A DNA stretch of 64,000 nt from Telopea speciosissima (GCF_018873765.1 NC_057920.1:10243307-10307306); one strand, 5' to 3'. Shown: positions 1 through 13,900, counted from the first letter of the stretch. Made by a program: numbers and translations. The notes: a model not told the origin generated them from the sequence alone.

Positions 1-617
1 ATTGTAGGAGGCTCCACTTGTTTTAATAATGTTGGTGGAACAGATAAAATACAAGAAGTGGTGGAAAGTTTTGATTGTTTAATTTCCAGATAAAAATGAA
101 GATTATATGGCGGGTATCCCACGTGTCCATCGATTGGATAACTCAAAAATTAGACTCGATCATGGTTATCTGTTAGCTTGTCATTGCTAGTTAATTTTTT
201 TTAAAAAAAAAAAAAAAACTGTATTCAATGCACGAAGCACTTTCCATTGCGGGGTTTGGAGAGAGATCATAATGTAAATTAATTTTGATTTTATCTCCAA
301 AAAAATATATTTATAATTTATTTTAATATAGACGAACACAGAAATATATTTCAGATATTTTTTTTAACTTATGCAAGTAATAAAGAATCTCCTAAGTTGA
401 TGGGTAAAGAACCCACCACTTGTGTCCATGTGAAGATACCCATAAATAAATAGGTCAAATTTCAGATAGATGCTTGGCTATATATAACCATCTAGGCTGT
501 TGTCCTACTTGTCCCCACCCACCCACCTTCCTCAATATGAAGGACAGAAAATGAACTTAAACCTAATAAGGGTTAGATTATTAAGAGCAGCCATGATTCG
601 ATACTGGTTTGCATCTC

Positions 618-922
618 TTTTGAATCTATCTGAAATGGTGTTTACATTCATCACATGATTTGCTTATTTTTTTGAATCTAACTGCAATGGTGTCTAGATT
701 CATCACATGATTTGCTTAATTTTTTGAATCTAACAGCAATGGTGTCTAGATTCATCACATGATTGCTTCTTTTTTGAATCTAACAGCAATGGTGTCTAGA
801 TTTATTACATGGTTTGCATGTCTTTTGCATGAAGCAAACAATGACGTCTAGGTTCATCGTGTGTTTTGCTTCTCTTCACAATATAGCCACAATGAAGTTC
901 AGGTTCATCATATTTGCATTTG
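618..922. repeat. minisatellite, unit about 52 bp, roughly 6 decaying copies
   Basis: Successive units start near 618, 671, 723, 774, 823 and 876. Each has a TTTGAATCTAAC-type head, a central AATGGTGTCTAGATTCATC and a tail like ACATGATTTGC. Copies 2 to 4 are nearly identical; 5 and 6 are strongly diverged. There are no unique spacers between constant repeats. No gene overlaps it convincingly. Confidence 0.85.
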
Positions 923-993
923 TATGTGACTGTTTGGTTCCAAAGGAAATTAGAAGAAAGAGGAGTGAAATTTACAAACCTACAAAAAACAAA

Positions 994-1152
994 GGGGGGA
1001 AAAAGATCTCTACTTGGTGGTGTTTTCTATGCCCCTCTCATAGGGCACCATGAAGTGACGTTTCTACCCTCTGGGTAGATACTCAGGCATGCTCCCCCAT
1101 TAGCCCAAACGCTTGTCTAGAGATCATGTGACCAAGTAGAGATCTTTTGCCC
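994..1152. mobile_element. foldback MITE, 159 bp, 9-bp TSD
   Basis: Inverted arms carry AAAGATCTCTACTTGGT and its complement near the right end. A perfect 9-bp direct repeat AAAAACAAA flanks it (985-993 and 1153-1161). A second copy lies at 36716-36861. The 9-bp duplication fits a Mutator-like mover, though the second copy's duplication is 8 bp, so the superfamily is not settled. Confidence 0.75.
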
Positions 1153-1161
1153 AAAAACAAA

Positions 1162-4100
1162 ATTGTAATTATTACTCTACATGATTATATTACAAACAAC
1201 AAATCATTCCATACTTGATCATAAAAGATCACTTTACTTCACATCTTAATTTCTCAGGGCTTCATTTGTTGCAATTAAAAAGAAGTTAAGGGAAAGTTTT
1301 TTAATTAATAACCAAATTTAAGTACACAACTTGTGACGTAATGATTACCACACAAAAAAAAAAAAACCTCCAATTTTATATTGATTTCATTTCTCTTCCC
1401 TTTATTGCCCTTGCAACCAAACTTGGAAAGGAATCTCCAGTTGAGCACTTGCATATATATCTGTCATGTAATAAATTAGGTGGGTTCCAAAATTTATAAA
1501 TAGGTAGACTCCAAGATCCCTTATTCAAACGTAAAGTTGTAGCCTAATCAAAATAAATTTTAGGTGGCCAAAAACATGTTAAGAAAAATCCAAGACTATA
1601 AGAGAGTGGACAACAATTGCTGCAGGAGCAGCAACACATATGCGTGAAAAAATTATAGTGATATATGCCAATACAGGGGAGAATATTTGATTGAATTATA
1701 TTATGAAATTTGATGTGACTAATTGATACTAGTTGAAGGAAATTTTTGAAAAAAATAAAAGGGTACAATAGAACTAGTATAGAGAAACCAAAGGTTTAAT
1801 TACAGGGTTTTGGTTTGATAATTTGAAGAATAAAATGCTAAATCACATCCTATGCAATGAAGATAAAGGGTCTCTAATCCCAATCTTTGAAACTTAAAAT
1901 TAGATTAGACACATGACATTATGTATGTGTAGACTATCTATCCATTGTGGGATTTGTGATATTAGTTGAAACATAAATTTAGGTGCCTCAATTATGGACC
2001 TTGGAATGTCAAAAAGGAAAAAGAATTATGCAACTTGGATTGTGATATTAGTTGAATCACTCATTGTGTCCTCAAAGGTGACTTCTTTCATGTTTACCTG
2101 CATGCCCAAATTGATAAAGACCAGCTTAGATTTGATCTGAATCTGGTCTCCCTCTCTCTCTTTCAGTCTTACAGCCCTAGCCGATCGAGTAGCCACCATC
2201 ATCACAGCTGGAATTGACTACGACCCCATTGCCTAAACCACCTCATTTTATATATCCCTATCAATTTGCCAAATAGAAAAAATTCCCCGATTCGATCGGA
2301 TCCGATGGAATCGATTGAATTGATTGAATGGGATTAGAATTTTTTCTTTGTCAATTTGATATCGATATCGAAATCAATACCAATATCAAAATCGTAATAG
2401 TGCTCAAAGGTATCCAAGGGTTGGATTGTACCACACAAATCTTGATGGATGCAGTACAGCTCAACGACTAGATGTTCCTTAAGCATACGAGATTTCATGG
2501 AGAAGAACTCAATCCACGTGCCAACCCCCCTTCTGCATGCATTCAACGGCTGGAGGAACTCGAGGGTGCGTGTCCGGATGCTCCCCATCCGTGTAGTACC
2601 AGCGGAAGTTGAAGATGGAGTTGGAGTTGGAGTTGGAGTTGGAGTTAAGGGTTTTTATCCCATGACGCCATGAAAGGACAAAGAAGGTGAGACCCAACAT
2701 GTCGTTTCAAAAGATTAAAAAAAAGCATAAAGTTGTTACAAAATTCGGACAATGGGGTGTGGGACCCATCAACCTGTCGCATGTCGCGACCCGATAACGT
2801 TTAAAGGATATCCATCCCGTGGATTCTTTACCACTAGTAGTACAGATAAGAGATAAGAGATAAGAGGCTGGCAATCTGGATAAAAAACGACAGAAACGGC
2901 GACGGTGCGCTACAAAGCGGTGTGGTTTGAAATTGACAGGCGAGAGCAGCAGAAACAGCTAAAAGGGAATAATAGTTCCGTAGTAGTAGTAGTAGTGAGA
3001 GAATCCACCACGAGATGAAAAGTGCAAGAAGGGACAGACGGCTGGATGTCCACCACGTCTCTGATTTAATTAGAATTGTCTTTTTCTCGTTTCATTTTAG
3101 CCCCATCACTCTCGGGACTGGTTCAGATCGAACCTACCAAACAAACATACATTTTTTTTTATTTTTATTTTTATTTTTTATTTTTTTTTGATAAAAACCA
3201 AACAAACATACCCTCCGCGTCAGTTGAGGTTGAGGACGACTTAATGGATTCTTTCTCGATCTGGTGAATTTTAAAACGTGGAGAGAGAGAGAGAGATTAG
3301 GCACTAATTAAGCAGACATAACTGGTGAAAAGGAGATGACAGATCCCTAACCCCATCTTTAATTTTAGGTTAATCTGTCTCATCCCATCTCATTTTCAGT
3401 TGTTGATTCTTATGTGTGTTCTCTTATTGGTCATTGCATTGATGTAGATGTTATATGATCAAATAATGATGTCTTGCACTAATATCAATAAGGTTGGTCG
3501 AATCAATACTTTGCATGAGCCGCTGCATAAGAATATATCGACATGTGAATTTGGATTTTAATCTCACAATGAAAAATCTGTCCCCAATCTTCTTATATTT
3601 TTATCAACTCTAAACAATAGCTTAATTGATAACTTACCATGCTTCACGAAACGGAGGCTTTGGATCTTTACATCGATCAAATAATGTGTGATTACTGAGT
3701 TTATGATCTTATGATCACTTTTGAGTGTTACAAATGAAATTTAACATGTGGGTAAAGAATTTTTTTCACGAATCTATCCATAAGATTTTAATTCTTTCCA
3801 ATCTGTCACGTGGCACAAATATTTTTGAATGCAATCTAGAGAAATTAGTCTTTTCACAAAACAAGAAAAATTTATTGCATTTTTTGTCGTTTTACTCTTC
3901 CATGGTTCCCCCTCAATAATGGTAATAATGGAGGTTGCTTTCACTGCATTAAAAGATAAAGCATACTTAAATAAAAGCTAGTATCATGAGATGACCCTTA
4001 CCGTCTCACAAGTCTCTATCTGTCTCTTTTGAAATAAAAAAAAGTCTCTATCTGTCTCTCGATTACTTTTGGACATCTCACCAACTCATTTCTCTCACCT

Positions 4101-4229
4101 TCTCTCATCTTGTAAATTAGTATTTTTGATTAGACAGAAGATACTCATATACCCATTAATTAGTAACGGATTTTAATCGTCTCTAATTCTTAAAAGTGTG
4201 CAGTTGGTTGAGTAGAGATATCAATATTT
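1162..4229. other. intergenic, simple repeats only
   Basis: No gene is supported. The stretch has a (GATATC)-like run near 2356-2400, a (GGAGTT)n run at 2618-2646 that creates overlapping open frames on both strands, a (TAG)n run near 2980, T-rich tracts near 3150-3190 and a (GA)n run near 3282-3296. Confidence 0.7.
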
Positions 4230-4480
4230 GGTGGTCAAAGAAAAGAACAAATGGTTTCGAGTTAAATAATCTTTTTCAATTCCCTAAAAGTGTCATCCAA
4301 CGGTCTGAGCTCATTGATTTCAATTTTTTTTTTTTTGCTCTTTTTTCTCAAGCTCGGCACCGTTGGATGTCCAAACTGCCACGTGTCGATATCTCCACCC
4401 TGAACTGCCGCTCTGCATACTTTTAGAGAATTGTAGAGGATTATTTAACTCGGAACCAATTGTTCTTTTCTTTGGCCACC
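4230..4480. mobile_element. MITE with long imperfect terminal inverted repeats (foldback family G)
   Basis: The left end, from GGTGGTCAAAGAAAAGAAC, pairs over about 60 bp with the right end, which closes with GTTCTTTTCTTTGGCCACC. The interior includes an ATCCAACGG block, its inverted partner CCGTTGGAT, and CACGTGTCGA. The same interior motifs recur at 37930, 53080 and 57913. I found no convincing target duplication. Confidence 0.75.
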
Positions 4481-7264
4481 TGAGTTAATTGATGGATCTT
4501 GAAATTGGGCCGATGTCATCTAGCTCTCATCTTTACAATCAGCCACAAATCCAGCCAAAAACATTTTTGTTTTGGGCTGCGCCCATCCCGGCCCATGTAA
4601 ATTTCATTGAATCCACAGCCAGAAGTGAACCTACTCCTTAATTTAAAGGTGATTTTCAGAAACATCACCTCTTACTGTTCTAAGGATAACTATCCAAAAA
4701 AATAAAAAAAGGGGGGTGGGGGGTTGTATACAATTACTGATGAGAAAAAACAGAGAACAAAAGGAATGGACCTCGAGCTAGAATAGATGCTTCTTCAATC
4801 GCCAATATTGAATATTGAAAACCTTCACCAACATATAATAATGAGAAAAAGTTTATCATGACGCTAGTGTAGTATCGTTCTCTCATATCTTTGTTATTTT
4901 TTTCTCTCTTCTATCCTAATTGCATGGGCCAATGTCGATGATATCGTTCTATATGCGTCCATTAGTGTGGTGTGGGAGATTCCCCCAACATTAGATGTCA
5001 TGCGGAACCAACCCTCTTTCTATAATAGCTGGAAAAACCCAACTACAATCCTATCCTTGGGCATGCACAAAATTTAACCATGGTTTAAATGTACAACACA
5101 TGTTTTTTGTTTTTTTTTCCTGTGGGGGAAGAGGGTGAAAGACTCTTATAACAATCTGATATAGGATACAGATTTTGCTATTTGGACAGTGGTTGGAGAT
5201 ATGTATTCAAACTAAAATTTAACTTAGGGGAGCTGTTTCCTGTGGGGAGTGGGCATGAAAGCATCAACAGGGGCATCATTTCACATTTCACGGGGATGGG
5301 ACAGTCATTTCACCTCCTATACACGCTCCTCCACAGCCATTTTTCCTATAACTTATTACATAATTATTTATAGGGAAAATGTTCTCTACTTGGGTTTTAC
5401 TTTTGCCACATGGAGGACTGATGTGGCCAATCAACCATTCGATAGATAGAGCAATCATGGATTACATATATAGCAAATTTTGTAGCCCATTTCAATCATA
5501 TGGGCTTACCACAATCTGGTGGTTAGTCTTGGGCTGGGTTATTTTTTTCTTTGATGCAAACTTGGGCTGGGTTTATGCCTGACTGACTACCCTTAAATTA
5601 GAAACTGGTGTACAAACGTACCAATGTAGTCTAAGACCCCAATACTATTCCCTTCTTAAACAATTTGCCATGAAAGTAACAAATTTGGTGAAACAGGTGG
5701 CTGGGTTTATCACTTTGATAAAGTAAGAAACATTTATATTGCTTGGACATGTCTTTGGAAGGTATCTTGAGAGCCCAGTGTGATGAGGAATCTTCAGTCT
5801 TTGGGTTTGGGGAGGTCATGAAAGGAAGTTACTATCTTAAGGCTTGGTACAGCTTCTGAAAACCAGAAATGTGATCTCACCACAGCCCAAGTTCTGAGAG
5901 AAGATATGCATTTTCAGCTGGAAGAGGTTAGGTCTCTGGAATTGGAAAACAAGAAATTTCAAGACAGGTAAAGGAGAAATAGAAGTAACAAAGAGAATAT
6001 CCTTACTTACATCAAGGGAAGAAATGGGGGGGGGGGGGGGGGGGGTTGTGTTAATTGGAGGTCCTTCAACCAACGATCAATATTCGTCATAAATATTAGG
6101 CTTTTCCAAGCCTTTAATTATACAGTTTCGAGAATTTCAAATAAAGTAACAAGTTATAATAAAAATCAAGAAGAATCAAATCAAGGAGGACTTATCAAGC
6201 TTGCAATGCAACATAGTAGAAATGCAGAAATGTCCCAAAGAGGGGTGGGAGAGAAATTTGGTTCTCAGTCCCAGAGGACCAGCAACCCAAATATGTTAAT
6301 CACATGAGAGGAAAATGGGTCGAAATTGGTCTCGATACAAGTGCACAGAAAGCACAATTGGGGTCGATCTACATCCATTTCGAGAGAGTATCTACTGGGA
6401 GCCCTGCAACTATAACTTGGTCTTTCCAAGATAAGCAAAGTTTTCCTTCTTTCTACTATATTTTAAATTTTATTTTACCTTTTCAAGTTTCATGTATTTT
6501 AATTGGATTTGAATATCCTCTCCAATGAGAAGCGCGCCCAATAAGTATCTAATGGTTGCATTAGGTGAGTGCGCATCGGGATGTGTGGCAGACAACTCAG
6601 TCGTTGGATTCCTCATTGGAGACGATTTGGATCCATTCTAAACCCCTATAGTGCATTCCACCATCTAATTGGGCTGGATTTGCCACTCGAAATTAGCCAT
6701 ATTTTGTGGGAAATCAGTTTAGAGAATGTATTTATATATAGGTCAAATATTTTTTGTTCCGGGACACAGGATGCACCCAGACACATGGGAGTGGGTGAAA
6801 TGACCACCACACCGTCCTAAATGGCTGAAATGACCTATCCATATGTCTGGGTGCTACTTGCACTCCAAGGCAGAGAACAATCGTCCTTATATATAACTTG
6901 TCACTTATAGAAAGGACACGATCATTTTTAGTAATATATCACATCTTTATTTTAGTAATTTGATTAAACAAAAGATTAGATGATTAATTTAATATATTTA
7001 AACCCATTGAGTAATCTGATACTTTTTTTTTTTGGTAAGGGGAATCTATACTATTTTTCTTAATATACAAAAGTGACATCTCCGTTCTCAACTTAAGGTT
7101 TTGAGCTAGATGTCACTTTCCCCTAAGGAGAAATTTTTCTTCACCACCCGGTGAAGGTTAACTACACTATCCTAGATTCGTAGGATTCATAAACCCTATA
7201 ATGTTTCAAAATTTTCCTAAAATACCTTTCCGCACATCACGGTGAACAGATTCCCATTTACCAT
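4481..7264. other. intergenic, no gene seen
   Basis: The stretch holds a G20 tract (6026-6045), a weak inverted repeat at about 6757-6870 (arms around CACCCAGACACATGG and CCATATGTCTGGGTG), and otherwise unannotatable A+T-rich DNA. Open frames here are short, mutually overlapping and without recognisable domains. Confidence 0.65.
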
Positions 7265-7447
7265 GGGACCGGATCTTTATTCCCTCAATTTATCTGTCGT
7301 CAATTTCCTCAATTCCATCTAATAGGGGATTAGTGAAAATGACCACCCTACCCTCTATCCAAACACACTGCCCGAGTGGGATCCACCTCCCTCTATTAGA
7401 GGAAATTGAGGAAATTGACAGACAGGCAAACTGAGGTGATAATGGGG
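7265..7447. repeat. foldback element, first of two adjacent palindromes
   Basis: The left arm (about 7269-7330) contains GTCAATTTCCTCAATTCC and the right arm (about 7385-7447) contains GAAATTGAGGAAATTGAC. The loop carries AATGACCACCCTACCC and CTGCCCGAGTGGGA, a core shared with the elements at 28429, 39200 and 52261. Confidence 0.7.
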
Positions 7448-7616
7448 ACCTGGCTTTCCTCCAGCCATGGCGGGAGCTGCAGGATCCAACCCAGCCAAAA
7501 CATAGGGGGTTTGGTCATTTCACGGGGTAGGACTTACCTGTGTAATGACCCAAACACCCCAGTTTTGGCTGGGCTGGATCCTCCAGCTCCTGGCACAGCT
7601 GGAGGAGAGCCAAATT
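7448..7616. repeat. foldback element, second of two adjacent palindromes
   Basis: The left arm (about 7450-7503, with CAGGATCCAACCCAGCCAA) pairs with the right arm (about 7556-7613, with TTGGCTGGGCTGGATCCT). It directly abuts the preceding palindrome and lies about 300 bp beyond the HDR stop codon. Confidence 0.7.
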
Positions 7617-7919
7617 CACTAATTACGCCATTTGATCTCTCTTATGGAAATCTAGGTTCACCCTAAATTTGAACTGTTAATGTGGAAGTTATTAAATAAT
7701 GGGATTACTGGTTCAATTTTTTGATCAAATTTTTTTTTAATCTTTTATAAATTGCACTCAAGTTAAAAGATATCCATCTATTTTTTTTTTATTGAAAATA
7801 AAAGATTTTAGTTATTGCACTATATATACTACAGTGACCCCATAATTTCAGCGAATATACATCAATGGGGGTACTAATCAAATGATCTGTTCCTTGACTT
7901 GTTTCCGAGCAGCTCAAGA

Positions 7920-10900
7920 TTACACCAACTGTAAGGCCTCTTCACGTTTGACGTCGAAGACCTTGATAAGAACATCCTCAACAACCTGGTTAACCAAAGA
8001 TTCAAAAATATAGTTCATAAGTCGCACCCAAACTTCAGTAAAATCATAATAGGAAGGGAATAACATTTGGCAGGAAGAAAATAGCTAGATTCTGAGGTAA
8101 GTTTAGCAGGTTTTGACACAGTAGGCTGAATTCACAATCTATCATTAATACACTGAAATAATGGCTTTCGCGGAATAGTCCCCAGCATTCAGCATTCCTG
8201 GGAGCGGAATAGTCCCCAGGAATATCCAAATGATTCAGGGAATGAATCTCGAATTTTCCAAATTCACTAGCTTTTAATCGTCGTAAATATCCAGTCGCAT
8301 AAAGCTTACGCTTTATTAAAAATGCTATAAGGAAGTGCACATTGTATAACCTGTTTCCCTGACCTATACCATTGACCATTTTCAGGAAAAAGCAAAGTCA
8401 AAAAAGGAAAAAATGTAGATTGCCCATGGAAGGGACAGAAATACCAACTTTTAGAGAGGAATGACAGAAGGGGAAAGGGGGCAATCTCCATTTAAGTTCC
8501 AGGTAGTCCTAGGCTCAAAAATTAAATACTCCAAAGAGCAGACACTTTCTTTAAGAGAATTACCTTGTCTGGGGTAGAAGCACCGGATGTGACACCTATT
8601 GTGATGGGACCCTCTGGTAGCCAGTTATCTTTCTCAACCAGCTCTCCATGCTGTAACAAATAACAAATAAGTAAAAATCTAACTTGAAAATCAATAACTA
8701 AAGGTGCTCATAACAGCTGAGCACTTGGATGTTGATCTCCCTTAGAACTTACATTCAACTTGTGAGATATTTTGTTTCCTGGTCCTATTCTCTGCTCACT
8801 GTCAACCCAATAAGATGGAATTCCACGTTCCTCTGCTATCTCTTGTAGGTGGGAAGTGTTGCTTGAGTTCCATCCACCAACTACTAACATTAGATCAAGT
8901 TCTTCATCCACTAACTTATACATTGCATCTTGCCGCTCCTGAAATTATTTAAATAAATACAAAAAAATAAGCTTTAATCTTTTTTTTCTTGGTTTGGGGG
9001 GAGGGGAGGTGGGGAGGGGAGAGCAAGAGACAGACAGACAGAGGACATCTCTTTTTAAGTTGGAATGGTGGCCCCTTTTGGCACAACTCCAAGGAACTTC
9101 ACAACAAAAAGACATTTCAAGTGGAACTTTAGTCCTTTTGACTGTTCCAGGAACCAAAATTCCTAGTGTGCCTAGGTACCGTAACTAGGTTAGTTATGGG
9201 ACAATAGGTATGGGGTATCACCATGGAAGTCCAAACTTCCAATTAGGTCAGATCATCCAACCTACATATTCCTTGACTAAGGAAGTTTCTCTGTCCAGTC
9301 CACAGGCACACAAGTAAACTGAGACCAAATACTCGAGAGAATGCATGGCAGTTAGAAAGGAGACGCGAACATTTTTCCCATAAAATAAGGAAAAGGAACA
9401 AATGACTGATGGAAATAACAAGACATCAATTTTAAAAACCACAGCCTCATAATGTAGCAAATTGAAAATGTCATAGCGCTTAGTCTCTTCTCACACTCAT
9501 CATAGTTTACACATCTTTATTAAAAGAGTCCAAATGCACGAGGCTCCTGCCACTATAGGGTATGCAGCCTTACCCCCTGCTTCACAGGAGAGTTTGTTTC
9601 TAAGTTTTGAACCCACAACCAACAGGTCGCAATAGCACAACTTAACCATTACATCAAGGCTTGCCCACTTTAGTGCCATCTTTATTACATCCCATTAAGT
9701 CAATTTGTCAATAACAGTATTAAATCAAATTATCTGCAAGCATTTTTTGCAGTTCAACTTGACCCCCCCCCCCCCCCCACACACACACACATTTTACACT
9801 GCAAATCTATCAAAAGAAAGGGGGGAAAATTATAAAGCACAACTTTAAGTTTTCAAAATTTTAAAAATAGGATTGTCTTGTCTTAATTTCCCCAACTTTT
9901 CATGGTGTGAAGCACGTGCCTTGAGCCTCACACCCTTGAGGTGTGAGCATCTAAGATTAAGCCTCACAATAACACAAGTCAGTAATCTGAATTCATGGTT
10001 TCCAAGATACACATTGGCTTACCCTTTTCTCACTTTTGGTTTTTCTTAAAATTCATTTCAGCAATGTTAATGCACCTCAAATCATCTGAATTCTCCCCAG
10101 CAAACCAGGGCCAAAGGTTGGGTCGACCATAGTTCCAATGAGAAATTTTTTTTTTCAAAAAAAAAAAAGTGTTCAGTACGGAAGTGTTTTAAACGATACT
10201 AGAGCCTAACCCGTTTTATGCCATATCTATCAACTCAATACGGCAAAACACATTTTAAACAAAGAAATCCAGGACGTGTGTATTATTCATTTTTTAAACA
10301 TGTTTTAATTAACATAGGGTCAGACTGAACCAAGAATGGACCAATAGGCTTTATTTTGAGTGCCCAATGGGTTATATGGGTCATGGGCATAGTATTTTTG
10401 GGTTTTCTATTGTAATGGGTGGATTCTATAAGCCTACGTATTAGGGATTTGAGACCTATACAAAATTAGGTATTTGTTTCTATTTTGTTAAGAGTTTCTA
10501 TACACTTTCTACTTTCAAGAGCTAAGTTGTAAAGAGATTTTCCTTAGCCTGTGCATGGAGAGTTTCTTAAGTCTGTTATTTCTTAGTTCAATAAATAAAG
10601 AGAAGGGCTACACACATCCCCCACGATTTTGAGATTCAAACATAGCTTTTGCATGTTAGTTCTATGGGATTAAGAGCTCCATTGCTGTGAGATGCAGTAA
10701 AGCCCTTAGTGGAATGCCAAGTTGGACTAGTGAGATGCTAGTCAAATTCAAGGTGGGAAGCCTAGTTCATATCATTCCTTTTCTTTTTCTTCTTCAATCA
10801 ATCAAGTTTTCACATCAGATTTCTAGTGTTGGTTTAATAGTAGTCGACCCTGCCCATCAATCCTTGAGCCTGTTTCAGTTCTACAATTTACATTCTATTG

Positions 10901-13900
10901 CTATTTCTGCAAGTTTCTAATTTCTGAAAGTACTTGTCTTTTTGAGTTTGACTTACTATTTCTTGGTTCCTACTTGCTAATTTCTATTAGTTATTAAATC
11001 TGGACTTTTATTTTGGCAACTTGCTATTTTTGAGACTACCCCATGTCATCAAATCTGACCATTAGATTAACATAAGATTTTACCAACTTGTTCTCCTTGA
11101 CAAATATACCATTCAATCAGAATTTCATGCATATCTGAGTTGTTTAAATAGACTCATCTGGTTTTCTCTCAATTCGGGTTCTGTCCCTATACCTGTGATC
11201 CTGACACAAGCTGATCTCCCACTGGACTTCACTGGTTCGAGATTATTACTGCATTATGGCGTCTTCAAGACAAGACTTGACACACAATTGTTTTCACTTT
11301 CCACATGGCATGCCAAATTTTCTTACAGTATTATAAACCTCATCTATCAGAATGAAATCACACAGAAGCATGAACAGATTGGACTTGAATCGATATACAT
11401 TTTAAGTTGCGACCTTCAACTATGACCCAATAAACCATAGTTGTCAAGGCACTGCCTAGGTGTCCAAACTCTTTCTTGGGTCCAAGGTGACAACAAGCCT
11501 TGTTGGCACTTCACGAATTTACATTGATTTATGTTTATTGCTTTGTTTTTCAATGAATATGCGTAAATTATATAATAATTCTATGTTGATTTTCTCATAT
11601 TAGGTCATTACTAGGGTAATTATATCATATTGCATTGATATGGCTTCTATGTTACACATAAGCATAATTATAAAAAATTATCATTGCTATATTACATATA
11701 GTCATACTGCACACCTAGACGGGCGCCTAGGCGCCCCCTCCAATGCTTGGGTCGCCCAGTCACATTGACAACTATGCAATAAAGGCATCACCATGAATAC
11801 AATGAAATGGCTTCTGTCAAATCTAACTACATCAAAATGGAGTCCTTGCCATGAAAAAATAAAATGGCCATAGCTAGAGCACTGGGGGAGACAAGTACCT
11901 GAGTAGCATCACAAATTGTATTGAAGCTTATAAAGTGCTCATTGACATTTTCAACTCCATACTTCCGCATCATAGTCTTCTCAGCCAATTTTCCTAGGAA
12001 ATCAAACAAATTTAGAACCTAAATATCACAAGTAATAATTTACTTTTAAAGAATGCTGCAGATTAAGCACACTGACCAATTTCTTCTGTTTCTCCTTTGA
12101 GCATCGTTGTTTGGTTTGCAATGCCTACTTTTACAAGATCAGTCTCTGGATCAAACCCCTTGGAAACTGCAAATTTGAATTTCTGCAAAGATATTATAAT
12201 TAGCTTAAACCGTAAGTTCCAAGATAGTAGATAACTTGAGCAGAATAATCAACAACTGATATACCTCCAAAAACTCCTCTTTTGTTGAGCTAGACCCATC
12301 AAGTTGACCCCCGAGGATGTAATCACATACATACATTGCCTGTTCTCATTGATATTATCAGATAGTTAAAATCTTGGATAGCAAAAATAAACATCTAACT
12401 ATCTAGATAATTAGGCCAGGGTAAGCATAAAAATTAGGGCAACAAATATGATTATACCTCTGCCATGTTCTTCACGATAACATATTTTCCCGCAAACGAT
12501 GCAGTTGCAACAGTCTCCTCATGTGAATATTTACCATGAATGATTGAGGTGTACTCACCCTTCTTATGCTTCTCAACAGTATTCCAGACCTTATACATAA
12601 AATTTAAACATGAAAACATAGAAGGAATGTAGAGCATAAAGATTTAATGAAATTCCAAGAAATTGAAGGTCTCAGGTAATTCTTAAAAGAATACCTTAGA
12701 CACCCATGGGCAAGTTGTGTCAACTATTTGCACATTTTTATCACTCAAAACCATCATCTCATCCACAGCAGCTCCAAAAGCAGGTAAAATCACAACATCA
12801 CCTTTATCAACAACATCAAACTGCTTCTTCCCATCCTCAAGTGGGATATCCTGGACTTGCATTTCCTCTAACCGCTACAGTAAGAAAAATGTTAAGCTTT
12901 CATTAAGAGTCATGAAAAGACGAATAAGCCATTCCAAGAAAGAAAAAACCCTAAAGCAAAGTGATGTGAGCATTTTCATGCATTCTTCCTTCCACCATTT
13001 TCATGGTCATCAAACAGGAACACTATGCAAACACATCTATCCTATCCATAAATTACTTGATTTGGCGCCAGGACAAAATAAATGATTCAAATGAAAACAT
13101 AAAAAGATGAAACGGGACTGAATGTAATATCAGTTTTAACATTGAAACACTGCAAGCAAACCAATCTTTACATACAGTCTCAGCGATTGTCAGGCATGTT
13201 TCACTGGTTGATGATGTATCCAACATAGGTCATACATCTGAATCTTCTGCTGCATCCATGAACCTCTGCATTATTTTTCTATTGCTCAGCTAACATTGTA
13301 CTGGACACCTCCCAATTATTAACTTTAGCCCATCCATCCTACTAATCAGTTAGGTTAGGTTTGATAAATCCAAGAACTTAAGGTGGAAAACAACCCAGAG
13401 ATAAAGTAATGAAGGAGAGTTTTGACTTGTCAGCCCACCACGTGTGTTTCTATTCATCTTTCTCTATTTTAAATAACTGCTAAAGGTAATATACTATAAG
13501 AAGGTTGGATAAAAGAAGGATATAGGCATTGATTCCAGAGACATTTAAACTAATTCCCCCACCTAAATAGTCATATTTTGGTCTATATGCTCTGGTGACT
13601 AAATTGAATTATTTATGGGGATAACTTCTTTAGTTTTTAACAGGACAACCAGCATACTTTGATTGATTTGTAACAGGAGTAATTCTCGTTGTTTCTCCCA
13701 GTCACAATACGAGGAGTTAGATCAAGACCAGGCAAGGTTTTGTTCAGAAGGGATGCCTCCTATAATTTTCATGGGTGAATGCAATTGATTGCAGCTCAAA
13801 TGCTCAATTGATCTCATTTCACAGTGTGGAATCACTGTGTGATACTGTGATGGTTGTTTCCTAGGTTATGTTCTTACTGTTTTTCTCTTATGATCTGCGT

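Larger units (their letters stand above)
8939..11898 (-). other. HDR intron 7 (2.96 kb) with nested repeats
   Basis: This intron separates HDR exons 7 and 8 and is much longer than its neighbours. It contains an Au-like SINE (9533-9667), a C16 plus (CA)n tract (9763-9794), an LTR-like stretch around 10300-10800 and a hAT-like element with an 8-bp duplication (11436-11776). The rest is A+T-rich with no conserved reading frame that I can see. Confidence 0.85.

Noticed and set aside
618-922. CRISPR-like repeat array
   Set aside because: The units are continuous tandem copies without unique spacers, in plant nuclear DNA.
2449-2700. Val-Gly and Ser-Asn repeat frames
   Set aside because: Products of the (GGAGTT)n run; both strands are open over the same run.
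6026-6045. G20 tract as a possible G-quadruplex regulatory site
   Set aside because: A plain homopolymer far from any supported gene; its length may also be unreliable in sequencing.
7406-7666. 86-codon plus-strand frame
   Set aside because: It reads straight through both arms of a palindromic element.
9533-9667. tRNA gene on the minus strand
   Set aside because: A and B boxes are present, but the rest matches an Au SINE body and no cloverleaf with an anticodon stem can be drawn.
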